Source of the DNA: Paenibacillus oceani
GTDB taxonomy: Bacteria; Bacillota; Bacilli; Paenibacillales; NBRC-103111
Assembly: GCF_014705615.1 (NCBI RefSeq)
Contig: NZ_JACXJA010000019.1
Coordinates: 62,001-126,000 of the forward strand
Direction of reading: 5' to 3'
DNA: 64,000 bases
This document shows positions 25,149 through 33,045 of the stretch, in pieces; position 1 is the stretch's first letter; the number at the start of each line of letters is the position of its first letter. A program made the position numbers and the translations under genes. The notes beneath the pieces are model-generated. The model searched no databases. It was given only the letters and a program-made list of their open reading frames with translations, and was not told the origin of the DNA.

Positions 25149-25385
25149 AACCAGCCCCGCTTTCAAGAGAAGGATCGGTAACCTTGCATGTTTCTTCCAG
25201 TATACCATGGGCTGTACTCTCTTATTGCCGCTAGAGCGGCTATTCAACAGCAACGCCCCCCCTGCTAATAACGATATAGATACGAAACAAGTTACGGAAA
25301 TTACTGGTCAAATCCCGGTTGACACCGCATAATGTAGATCATTAACAGGCAATCCATTCCATGCAGCGGGGAAGGGTTAGAGTTT

Positions 25386-28300
25386 ATGGCGGTCAAACAA
25401 CGAACCACGTATTATACGTCCCGGAAAGTCGAGGCAATGCGCCGGAATGCAAACGTTTACGAATGGGCAAAGCGGGAGAAGGAACGGGCAGTGGCGCTCG
25501 GCGACGTCTATGTGCGGCTCGGCTGGGAATGGCTGTGGAACGTGCCGACGCCCCAGTCGGTGCCGCGCAGCTATGCGGTGAACCAGCAGGCGGGCTGTCC
25601 CGTGTGCGGCGAGAGGCATCATGCGTACGGCCGCTGGCCGTGGCTGGCCGATCCGCTCGTGAGCCCGTGGAAGCTGGAATGCCCGAGCTGCCGCTCGGTG
25701 TTCCCTTCCAACGATTTTGCCGCTTATTACGAGAGCGGTAAAGACGAGAATGGACTGTTCCGCCGCGAGCTTGCGGACGACCGGTATTTGCGCAATGAGC
25801 TGTACCCGGATCGGGGAGAGAAGTGGGGCGTAGACGACAGTCTCGGCTGGATCGCTGATGACGGGACCCGGTATACGTTCGTCGCTTTTTATAACCATTG
25901 GAAAGTATGGATCGGGATGATCGATCCGCTCGGCAACCGGTTTCCGAAGACGGATGCTCCGTGGGGGCACGGCGGGATCGTCGACAATGCGCTGGCCCAG
26001 CTTCGCGACGCTTATCTGTATACGGGGGAGCCGAAGTACGCCCGTGCCGGGATCGTACTGCTGGACCGGGTGGCCGACCTGTATCCGGACATGGATGCGG
26101 CCGTCTATCTGTGGGAGGATGGCTTCCTCAATTCGCACGGCTTAACCGGGCAGGGCAAAATCGTAGGCAGCATCTGGGAGACGGCGATCGTCAGGACGTT
26201 TATATCCGCCTACGATGCCTTTTACACGGAGATGACAGCCGAGGATCAGGAGCTGGCCGCTTTTTTGCTGGACAAGGCGGCACGGGGATATCCGCCTGAT
26301 GGGAAAAGCAGGATGGTACAGATCCGGACCCATATAGAGGACGGCATCCTTCGGCCGGTCTACGGCGCGGTCCGCAAGGCGCAGATTAAAGGCAACAACG
26401 GCATGCACCAAAGCGCGCTGGCCCTCGCCGCCGTCGTGCTAGACGAACCGGGGACGACAGAGGAGTGGCTCGATTTCGTTTTTCAGGACGGCGGGGTCGA
26501 GCGGACGGAGCAGGGCGGGTGGAGGGTGACCGGCGGCAACATCACGCGCTCGCTTCTTCGCGATGTAGACCGTGACGGCTTCGGGGACGAGGCGGCGCCG
26601 GATTACAATTATTTGTGGGTGGAGGCGTTCCGGCAGCTTGCGGACATGCTGCACGGTTACGACCGCTACCCGCAAGGGGACTTTTACTGCAACCCGAAGT
26701 TTCTGCAAATGCTTCGGGCCAATTCCCGCCTGTACATGCTGGACCGGTTCGTACCGTCGATCGGAGACAGCGCCTCGGCAGGCAATCCCGGCCTGACCGG
26801 CAGGCTCGAGACGTTCGTGGAAGCGTTTGAGAAGACGGGCGAGCCGTTGTTCGCACAGATGGCGTATACGCTGAACGGCTGCACTTTCGAAGGGCTGCGC
26901 GGGGGCATTTATTCCCCGGACCCGGAAGGCTTGCGGTCCGGCATCGAGAACGCGGTAGCTGAACACGGTCCGCTACCGCATCGAAGCGTCAATCTGGGCG
27001 AATACGGCTTCAGCGCTTTAAGGGACGGTGCCGGCGACGCCCGGCGCGGCTTATGGATGTATTACGGCCGCAACTTCGGGCACGGTCATAAAGATACGCT
27101 CACGATCGGGTTGTTCGCCTTCGGTCTTGATCTGCTGCCCGATCTGGGGTACCCGGAGAAATGCGACAATTCGCATCAAAAAACGCATCATTGGGACCGG
27201 AATACAGTTTGTCATAACACGGTTGTGGTGGACAGCGGGAAGCAGCGAAATTCGATTGTAGGCGCGACCCGGCTGTTTGTCGGGGAAGGTCCGGTCCAGT
27301 TGATCGAGGCGGAAGCCAAGCAGGTGTATCCGCAAACGGACGTATACCGACGCTGTACGGCGCTTGTGAAGGTGGACGAGGCGAACAGTTACGCGATCGA
27401 CGTGTTTCGCGTAAGAGGCGGCGGCGAGCACCATTACATGTTTCACGGCCCGGAAGGGAGCGTATCGGCCGAAGGACTGCGGCTGATCGATCAGCCGACC
27501 GGCACGTATGCGGGACCGGATATCGCCTACGCGGAGCCGTATGACGCCGATCCGTCCGAACCGCTTCCAGCCTACTGCGGCAGCGGGTTCCATTACTTGA
27601 CGGACGTGGAACGGGACAGCGCGCCTCCCGGACAGTTCGCCGTGGAATGGGCCGTTCGCGATACATGGGGCGTGCTGGAGCGGCCGGATGACAATATCCG
27701 GCTCCGGCTCACGATGCTGGGGCAGGCGGACGAGGCGGCGCTCGCCGACGGCCGTCCGTCGCAAAACCGGCCGGGCAATCCGCAGCGGCTCCGCCAACTG
27801 ATCGTGAAACGCCGGGCTGAGGGAGAGGCCAGCCGCTTTGTATCGCTGATCGAGCCTTACCGGAACGAGCGCCTGATCCGCTCGGTATCGGAGGTCGAGC
27901 TGGATGGGGAGGGCAGTCCCGACGCGGTCGTTTTGAAGATCGAGCGGTCGGACGACCGCACCGATTATTACATCCATTCGACGGATGCCGAGGTGAGGCT
28001 GCGCTTCGTCACCGGCTCCGGGAGCCGAATCGTGTTCCAGGGCAAGGCGGGGTTGTACGCGGAAAGCGGCGGCACCTCCGTCTATGCATTTGTAGCCGGC
28101 GGGAGCTGTATCGGTCCGGAGGAAGCGCCGTGCATCCATGAGGCGGTGGGTTCCCTGGCGGGAACTGTGACCGGATTTACGCGGGAGCCGTCCGAGAGCA
28201 ACAAGATTCGCATACGGTTGAGGCCCCATCCAGGCGCTGCCGATCTGCTGGCCGGCAAGCACATCCATGTCGGAGGAAGCGGGCGCAACCCGGTATACCG

Positions 28301-28490
28301 GATCGAGCGGTGCGTATCCGGCGGCCCGGACGAGTATGAGCTGGATATCGGGTACACGACGCTGATCGAGGACATGGAGGAACCGGCTAGTACCGGGACA
28401 GGAACATCCGGCGAAGCCGTTTCCTACCGGTATGCGATCGCGGAGGGTGACCCGTTTACGATTCCTTTGTATACGGAATGGCACGGCTAA
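25386..28490 (+). CDS. Heparinase II/III-like polysaccharide lyase family protein, cytoplasmic
   Basis: A 1034-residue protein without signal peptide. Residues about 60-110 hold a CPVCG...CPSC zinc-ribbon-like pair. An alpha/alpha barrel follows (WLADPLVSPWKLECPSCRS, WKVWIGMIDPLGNRFP, QIKGNNGMHQSALALAAVVL). From about 555 comes the heparinase II/III beta-sandwich with YGRNFGHGHKDTLTIGLFAF and HHWDRNTVCHNTVVVDSG; these His-rich motifs mark the family's active and metal site. The final 350 residues are beta-rich. Such lyases eliminate uronate-containing chains. ATG 25386 follows GGGAAGGG at 9 nt. The gene stands alone, so intracellular breakdown of imported oligouronides is the likely role. The substrate could be heparin-like, alginate-like or another uronate. 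Confidence 0.82.
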   Translation: MAVKQRTTYYTSRKVEAMRRNANVYEWAKREKERAVALGDVYVRLGWEWLWNVPTPQSVPRSYAVNQQAGCPVCGERHHAYGRWPWLADPLVSPWKLECPSCRSVFPSNDFAAYYESGKDENGLFRRELADDRYLRNELYPDRGEKWGVDDSLGWIADDGTRYTFVAFYNHWKVWIGMIDPLGNRFPKTDAPWGHGGIVDNALAQLRDAYLYTGEPKYARAGIVLLDRVADLYPDMDAAVYLWEDGFLNSHGLTGQGKIVGSIWETAIVRTFISAYDAFYTEMTAEDQELAAFLLDKAARGYPPDGKSRMVQIRTHIEDGILRPVYGAVRKAQIKGNNGMHQSALALAAVVLDEPGTTEEWLDFVFQDGGVERTEQGGWRVTGGNITRSLLRDVDRDGFGDEAAPDYNYLWVEAFRQLADMLHGYDRYPQGDFYCNPKFLQMLRANSRLYMLDRFVPSIGDSASAGNPGLTGRLETFVEAFEKTGEPLFAQMAYTLNGCTFEGLRGGIYSPDPEGLRSGIENAVAEHGPLPHRSVNLGEYGFSALRDGAGDARRGLWMYYGRNFGHGHKDTLTIGLFAFGLDLLPDLGYPEKCDNSHQKTHHWDRNTVCHNTVVVDSGKQRNSIVGATRLFVGEGPVQLIEAEAKQVYPQTDVYRRCTALVKVDEANSYAIDVFRVRGGGEHHYMFHGPEGSVSAEGLRLIDQPTGTYAGPDIAYAEPYDADPSEPLPAYCGSGFHYLTDVERDSAPPGQFAVEWAVRDTWGVLERPDDNIRLRLTMLGQADEAALADGRPSQNRPGNPQRLRQLIVKRRAEGEASRFVSLIEPYRNERLIRSVSEVELDGEGSPDAVVLKIERSDDRTDYYIHSTDAEVRLRFVTGSGSRIVFQGKAGLYAESGGTSVYAFVAGGSCIGPEEAPCIHEAVGSLAGTVTGFTREPSESNKIRIRLRPHPGAADLLAGKHIHVGGSGRNPVYRIERCVSGGPDEYELDIGYTTLIEDMEEPASTGTGTSGEAVSYRYAIAEGDPFTIPLYTEWHG

Positions 28491-28743
28491 GTGAAGCGGA
28501 AGGTTGTCCTCAGGCACATTTGGGATGTGAGGGAGCGGGGGCGGCCTTGTAGTTTAAGTTGCCGGAACGTTTAAGTTTTTCACCGTGCTAAGTGGAGGGG
28601 ATTTCCTACTTGTCGAGCCAGTAAATGCCGCAATTGTGCATGTGTCGAACGTGCAAGTCTCGCAAGTTCGAAAGTAAGTAGATGTCGAAGGTCGCTTTTC
28701 GTGGGCGGCCGTTTATAGCTGGGAGGGGCGCGGAAACTGGAAA

Positions 28744-28855
28744 GCGTAAACCGGAGAGCGTAAACCGGAGAGCGTAAACCGGAGAGCGTAAACCGGAGAG
28801 CGTAAACCGGAGAGCGTAAACCGGAGAGCGTAAACCATAAACCATAAACCGGATA
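28744..28855. repeat. 14-bp tandem repeat, six full copies plus a degenerate tail
   Basis: GCGTAAACCGGAGA repeats perfectly from 28744 to 28827. It then decays into GCGTAAACC-ATAAACC-ATAAACCGGATA, where the tail runs into the dispersed repeat. It is not CRISPR: there are no spacers. Confidence 0.95.
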
Positions 28856-29075
28856 GGAGCGGTTTATACCCTCTATTTTGTGCTAACTCCGCATGGATGG
28901 GGAAATAAGAGCGGTTTGGGACCGTTAATATTCGCGAAAAGGGTGCGGACCCTACCAGATGGCAGAAATAAGGGGTACAAATCGCCTCTATTCGTCTCTC
29001 TCATCCCTTTATGAGGAAAATAAAGGGTACCAAAGGCTCTTATTGGTGCTAGAGCCTGCACACATGGGCGGCGTG
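28851..29075. repeat. Dispersed intergenic repeat, copy 2
   Basis: This copy has the same motif order as copy 1 at 9165: AGGAGCGGTTTATA, AATAAGAGCGGTTTGGGACCG, GCAGAAATAAGGGGTACAAA, CGCCTCTATTCGTCTCTC, GGCTCTTATTG and GCGGCGTGATCAACG. No gene was found between 28491 and 29361; the rest is the 14-bp tandem array and a terminator. Confidence 0.75.
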
Positions 29076-29236
29076 ATCAACGCAGCCGAGTAGCCGAGTA
29101 CAAGTTGCTCGCAAGAATGAGGTTCACGGTTTTACGGGCTCGCGGGCTTACGGTTCTACAGACTCCCGGACTTCACCTGAAGTCGAGCGGGTATCCCAAA
29201 ATCGATCAACGAAACACCCCGATCGATTTCCAAACG

Positions 29237-29280
29237 AAAGGAACGCAACTTCCACGGTAAAGTGGAAGTTGCGTTCCTTT
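29237..29280. terminator. Strong bidirectional hairpin downstream of the sigma/SBP operon
   Basis: A perfect 19-bp stem (29237-29255 with 29262-29280), loop GGTAAA, AAAGGAACGC... with ...GCGTTCCTTT. It would end the minus-strand operon whose last stop is at 29362. Confidence 0.85.
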
Positions 29281-29361
29281 TCTCGAGGAAAACCGTTTCT
29301 AAGCGGGCGCGCCAAATCGCTAAATGTCCTTGGACAGCCCCTTACTTACTAACTTAGTTAC

Positions 29362-30792
29362 TTACTTGGCCGGCGGAGGAGTACCTCCTGCCCAAGCTTG
29401 ATCGAGCAGCTTTTGGCCTTCGGTCTGAATCGTGTAGATCGCTTCCTCGATCGTTTTGCGGCCGTTCACCGCTTCATCGATTTCGCGGATGTACAACAGC
29501 TGGAACGGAGTGCTGAACACCGGATAAAACGTATCCGGCACGGTGATGGTAAGATCCAGCTCCTCTTTCTTTCGCTTCAGCATATAAAAGGGCTCCAGGC
29601 TTTGCCCGTCTTTCGTCGTGGCGAAGGCGGTCCGGCTGGAGAACACGTCGTCCATTTTCATCTTGACCTTAGCCGCTTCCTCGCTGTTGAAATATTGGAC
29701 GATACTCCATGCCGTATCCGGGTTATCCGCGTTAGCCGGTATGACGAAAATCGTATCAACGTCAAAGTTGTTCGTGTACTCCGGATTCGCCGGATCGACG
29801 GGAACCGTAACGACGTCCCAATTAAAATCTTGGGTGCCCCACTGTTTCATCCGAAACAGCTGTTCGACACCGCTAACCGTCATCGCCGCTTTGCCCCGGC
29901 TGAACAGATCCATCTCTTTCGTCTCGTCCGGGCCGTAACGAACCGGTTTACCGTCCTTATAGTAGTAATACAGATTTTTGCTGCGAAAGCCTTCGATAAT
30001 ATGCTTAAACGATTTCTTCCATATGTCGGATTCGAATGTCAAACGTTTCATGTCGGGGCTTATATAAGAGGCGTTCTCTGTAGCCGCCAACGTTTGAATG
30101 AAATCGAAAGTCGTCCAATATTTAAGATGAATGCCGTAGATCCGTTTTTCCGGATCGGGATCGACCGGAAAACGCCGGGACAACTCCATCGTCTCCTCCC
30201 ACGACATCTGGTTTTTCGGATACGGGACGCCATACTTGTCGAACAGATCTTTGTTGTAATACAGCCCCGAGCTTGTAAGCTCGGGCGCCAGCCCGAACAG
30301 CTTGCCTTCGTCGTTCTCCTTCAGGCGCGCGATCGCGGCGGGGACGAACTGGCTCAGATCGAAGCCGCTATTGCGGACGAACGGTTCGAGATCGAGCAGC
30401 ATTCCTTTGTTTGCCCAGCGGAAATAAAACGATGGGTGCGTAATGACCAGATCCGGCTTTTGTTCGCGTACTAATTTTTCAAATTCATCAAAGTAATTAT
30501 TTCCCGTTTTGTGCAAATCTTCGGTTGAAATAATCTCTACCTCTACGTCGGGAAATTTGAAGGCGAAGTAGTCTCCATAGGTCGAATAAAACGATTCCTC
30601 GCTGCCGAACGGTATCCGGACTACTTTCCGGGTCTGCTCGTCGGCAGGTTTTGCCGTGCAGCCGGCCAGCAGCAGAGAGACGGCCAGCACCGAGGCCAGC
30701 GCTCCGCGAGCCAACTGCCGGCCCGGCGCCGGATGGCGGCTTTTCTTTCCAACGTTATTCCACTTCATCGGTTTTCTTGCCTCCATCCCCAT
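29362..30792 (-). CDS. Lipoprotein solute-binding protein, family 1, last gene of sigma operon
   Basis: A 476-residue extracellular binding protein held to the membrane by lipid: the lipobox is LAVSLLLAGC. The mature part has the family-1 SBP pattern, with LYYNKDLFDKYGVPYPK then NQMSWEETMELSRRFP in the hinge lobe, and DVDTIFVIPANADNPDTAWS near the C-terminus. It is paralogous to the two other SBPs of this locus. ATG 30792 shares one base with the upstream TGA stop, so translation is coupled; a GTG at 30795 and an ATG 27 bases further in are alternative starts. No permease or ATPase gene is nearby, which suggests a sensing rather than a transport role. Confidence 0.85.
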   Translation of the reverse strand: MGMEARKPMKWNNVGKKSRHPAPGRQLARGALASVLAVSLLLAGCTAKPADEQTRKVVRIPFGSEESFYSTYGDYFAFKFPDVEVEIISTEDLHKTGNNYFDEFEKLVREQKPDLVITHPSFYFRWANKGMLLDLEPFVRNSGFDLSQFVPAAIARLKENDEGKLFGLAPELTSSGLYYNKDLFDKYGVPYPKNQMSWEETMELSRRFPVDPDPEKRIYGIHLKYWTTFDFIQTLAATENASYISPDMKRLTFESDIWKKSFKHIIEGFRSKNLYYYYKDGKPVRYGPDETKEMDLFSRGKAAMTVSGVEQLFRMKQWGTQDFNWDVVTVPVDPANPEYTNNFDVDTIFVIPANADNPDTAWSIVQYFNSEEAAKVKMKMDDVFSSRTAFATTKDGQSLEPFYMLKRKKEELDLTITVPDTFYPVFSTPFQLLYIREIDEAVNGRKTIEEAIYTIQTEGQKLLDQAWAGGTPPPAK

Positions 30793-32303
30793 CACGGTTT
30801 TTTCTCCACTTTCGCCTGCTCGATCGCCGTTTGTCCGCGCTGCTGTATGGCGCCGATCGCGTCGTCCAGACTTTTGGTCCCGGCTGCCGCGGATTTCATT
30901 TCCTCGTTAACGATCGCCGACAGCGAGGTGTACAAAGGCCGATCCATAATGGCCAGGCTGCTCGCCTGATCATCGGGCCTTAGCATCGTGAAAGCTTCCA
31001 GTCTGTACGTAATCGGAGTCCGCGATTCGAACTTGCGGGAGTACAACCCGAAATTGCCGGTATAGGAGGAGGAAACCTTCCTTGTCATCGCTTCGCTGTG
31101 GATCGACTTGATCAGCTCCCAGCCGTCCCTTGCATTTTCTGAATTTGCAGGAATTGCATAAATTTCGTCAATCCGAAACGTGGACGAGACATTCGGTTTC
31201 GCCGGGTCGACCGGCTCCGTCACAATATCCCAGGCGAAATCGGCGAGATTATACCGCTGCTTGGCCTGGATCAGGTCGTTTGCCGTACTGTTCGTTGAAA
31301 CCATCATCGCCGCGTTGCCGGTCAGGAACGGGTTGCGTTTGTAAAAATCGGCTCCGGATATGCTGCCCGTCAAAGGCTTCGATTCATAGAGCCAGCCTTT
31401 CTTCACGCCGTCGGCGACGAACTGGAAGATGGAGCGCCAGGCGTCCGTATTCGCCGTCATCTTGCTGACGTCGGCATCGGTCAGGCCGATTCCCTTCGTA
31501 CGTCCTATACTCTCGGCCGTGCCGTAAGGGGACGCCGAATACGGGATCAATCCGTATACGCGATCTTCTCCCTGCCCGTTTGCCGGAAACCTTTGGGCCA
31601 GAGCGAGTACATCCTCCCAGCTCATCTGGTCAGTCGGATACGGGACGCCGTATTTATCGAATAGCGACTTGTTGTAATAAAGAGCCTGGGTCGAGAAGTT
31701 GGGAGCCATTCCGTATAACTTGCCCCCGCCGGAATCCCGGATTGTTTCGACTACACTTTCCTGGAAAACGCCGAGATCGTATTTTTCCTTTTGGATGAAC
31801 GGGTCGAGCGGCAGCAGCAGTCCTTTGTCCGCTAACTTCTTATAGACCTCCATCGGGACGTACACGACATCCGGTTTTTCTTTCTCGATCAATTCCTCGA
31901 ACTGGACCGCCCGGTCCTTCTGCGGGTCGTAAGGCGGGGAGTTGATGGCGTCCACGTCCATATTCGGATATTGGATGATGAAGGCATTGCCATAACGGCT
32001 CATAAAGGACATGCCATCGACCCATTGTACTTTGATCGACCTTTCCGTCTTGACGTCGAACTGGGGCGTCTTGACCTCTTGCTTGAACAAGCCCAGTATC
32101 GGCTCCCGCTGGGTAAAAAGGATGGCAGAAGCAAGCAGCAGCGCGGCGGCGGCAACCCACACTTTACCGCGGGATCGTTTCGTTGTCGCTTCCATGGCGA
32201 TTCGTTCCTCCACGCTATTCATTAATTTGGGCGGTACGCCCTTCGGATTTAAAGGGAAATGTTTAAGCTCTTTTTCCCAATCTGGGAATCGTTTCGGTCT
32301 CAC
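30792..32303 (-). CDS. Transmembrane-tethered solute-binding protein in anti-sigma position
   Basis: A 503-residue protein that is not a lipoprotein. Residues 1-46 are a charged cytoplasmic tail (FPDWEKELKHFPLNPKG, PPKLMNSVEERIAMEATTK), residues about 47-64 one transmembrane helix (VWVAAAALLLASAILF), and the rest an extracellular family-1 solute-binding domain (LYYNKSLFDKYGVPYPTDQM, IDEIYAIPANSENARDGWEL). It starts 23 bp after the ECF sigma stop; GTG 32303 follows AAGGAGG at 7 nt. Short cytoplasmic tail, single helix and external domain directly after an ECF gene is the classical anti-sigma arrangement. The inference is that ligand binding outside frees the sigma factor. The tail shows no anti-sigma zinc motif (HxxxCxxC), so direct binding is untested. 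Confidence 0.8.
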   Translation of the reverse strand: MRPKRFPDWEKELKHFPLNPKGVPPKLMNSVEERIAMEATTKRSRGKVWVAAAALLLASAILFTQREPILGLFKQEVKTPQFDVKTERSIKVQWVDGMSFMSRYGNAFIIQYPNMDVDAINSPPYDPQKDRAVQFEELIEKEKPDVVYVPMEVYKKLADKGLLLPLDPFIQKEKYDLGVFQESVVETIRDSGGGKLYGMAPNFSTQALYYNKSLFDKYGVPYPTDQMSWEDVLALAQRFPANGQGEDRVYGLIPYSASPYGTAESIGRTKGIGLTDADVSKMTANTDAWRSIFQFVADGVKKGWLYESKPLTGSISGADFYKRNPFLTGNAAMMVSTNSTANDLIQAKQRYNLADFAWDIVTEPVDPAKPNVSSTFRIDEIYAIPANSENARDGWELIKSIHSEAMTRKVSSSYTGNFGLYSRKFESRTPITYRLEAFTMLRPDDQASSLAIMDRPLYTSLSAIVNEEMKSAAAGTKSLDDAIGAIQQRGQTAIEQAKVEKKP

Positions 32304-32326
32304 TTCGTCGCCTCCTTGCTCTCCGG

Positions 32327-32875
32327 TTAGTATGAATCGGACAACTGTTCCTTCAGCAATAACGGCACCTTCGCCCGCGCCCGGTGAAGCCGGGACTTGA
32401 CGGTGCCTTGGGAGATATTCAGCATGGAGGCGATCTCGGGTACGGTCAACTGGTGGTGGGCGTATAAGAGCAGCACTTCCCGCAGCTTCTCAGGCAGGTC
32501 CATAACCGCCTTCCAGACATCGCCGCTGACCATCCGGCTCAGCACTTCCTTTTCCGTGGAGGAAGCCGTTTCCGACCTGCGGATCGTAGCCATCAGAAGC
32601 ACCCGGCGGGCCCATGCCGATTTGCGGTGATCTTTGGCGACGTTTCGCGTAATCGCGAGCAGCCATGTCTTGACGCTCGATTCCCCGCGGAACGAGAACA
32701 TGCTGCGGTACACCTTGATAAAGACGTCCTGGAAGATGTCGTCCGCCTGATCGAAACGGCTCGTCAGGAAAAACGCGTAGTTCCACACATCATTGCCGTA
32801 ACGTTCCATCAAGTCGCGCAGAATGACGTTTTTGTCCGTACTGTCGGACAGCGTGCTCAAATAGTCCAAACCCAC
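32327..32875 (-). CDS. ECF-type RNA polymerase sigma factor
   Basis: A 182-residue sigma-70-family regulator. Region 2 is at residues 20-90 (YGNDVWNYAFFLTSRFDQAD, DIFQDVFIKVYRSMFSF, SSVKTWLLAITRNVAKDHRK). Region 4 is at residues 125-175 (LPEKLREVLLLYAHHQLTVP, EIASMLNISQGTVKSRLHRA). GTG 32875 is preferred, with GAGGTGA 9 nt upstream; the open frame reaches 32974, but that stretch holds the putative promoter. It heads an operon with the tethered SBP and the lipoprotein SBP. A candidate self-activated promoter lies directly upstream. Specific ECF group not assigned. Confidence 0.92.
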   Translation of the reverse strand: MGLDYLSTLSDSTDKNVILRDLMERYGNDVWNYAFFLTSRFDQADDIFQDVFIKVYRSMFSFRGESSVKTWLLAITRNVAKDHRKSAWARRVLLMATIRRSETASSTEKEVLSRMVSGDVWKAVMDLPEKLREVLLLYAHHQLTVPEIASMLNISQGTVKSRLHRARAKVPLLLKEQLSDSY

Positions 32876-32897
32876 TTTTCGTTCACCTCGATTATTG

Positions 32898-32923
32898 GAC
32901 GACGCGCTGAATAAAAGGGTTCC
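32898..32923 (-). promoter_or_regulatory. Putative ECF-dependent autoregulatory promoter
   Basis: On the minus strand, GGAACC (32923-32918), 16 nt, CGTC (32901-32898). This is the -35 GAAC / -10 CGT layout and spacing of ECF promoters such as those of sigma-W. It ends about 23 bp before the sigma start codon. No comparable sigma-A promoter is apparent between the upstream terminator and the gene. Confidence 0.6.
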
Positions 32924-32975
32924 GTTGAAGTTGAACCTATGGTAATCTTTCTCATGGATATAGTGGTAGCGCATT

Positions 32976-33006
32976 AAAAACCCCCTCCAACGGTTGTTGG
33001 AAGGGG
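32976..33006 (-). terminator. Terminator of the upstream SBP gene
   Basis: On the minus strand, CCCCTTCCAAC, loop AACC, GTTGGAGGGGG, then TTTTT. It separates the SBP at 33046-34335 from the sigma operon and leaves the latter to its own promoter. Confidence 0.85.
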
Positions 33007-33045
33007 TCGGTGCCTGCGAGCGTTCCGATTAGCGGCGGACAAACG

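Noticed and set aside
27051-28517. 488-residue minus-strand ORF opposite the heparinase-like gene
   Set aside because: Antisense shadow with no recognisable domain; the plus strand carries conserved lyase motifs throughout.
28606-28845. 79-residue minus ORF with repeats LRSPVYALRFTLSG
   Set aside because: The protein repeat is only the translation of the 14-bp tandem array; 14 is not a multiple of 3, so the frame pattern is accidental.
28744-28855. Possible CRISPR array
   Set aside because: Units are 14 bp and directly adjacent, with no spacers and no cas genes.
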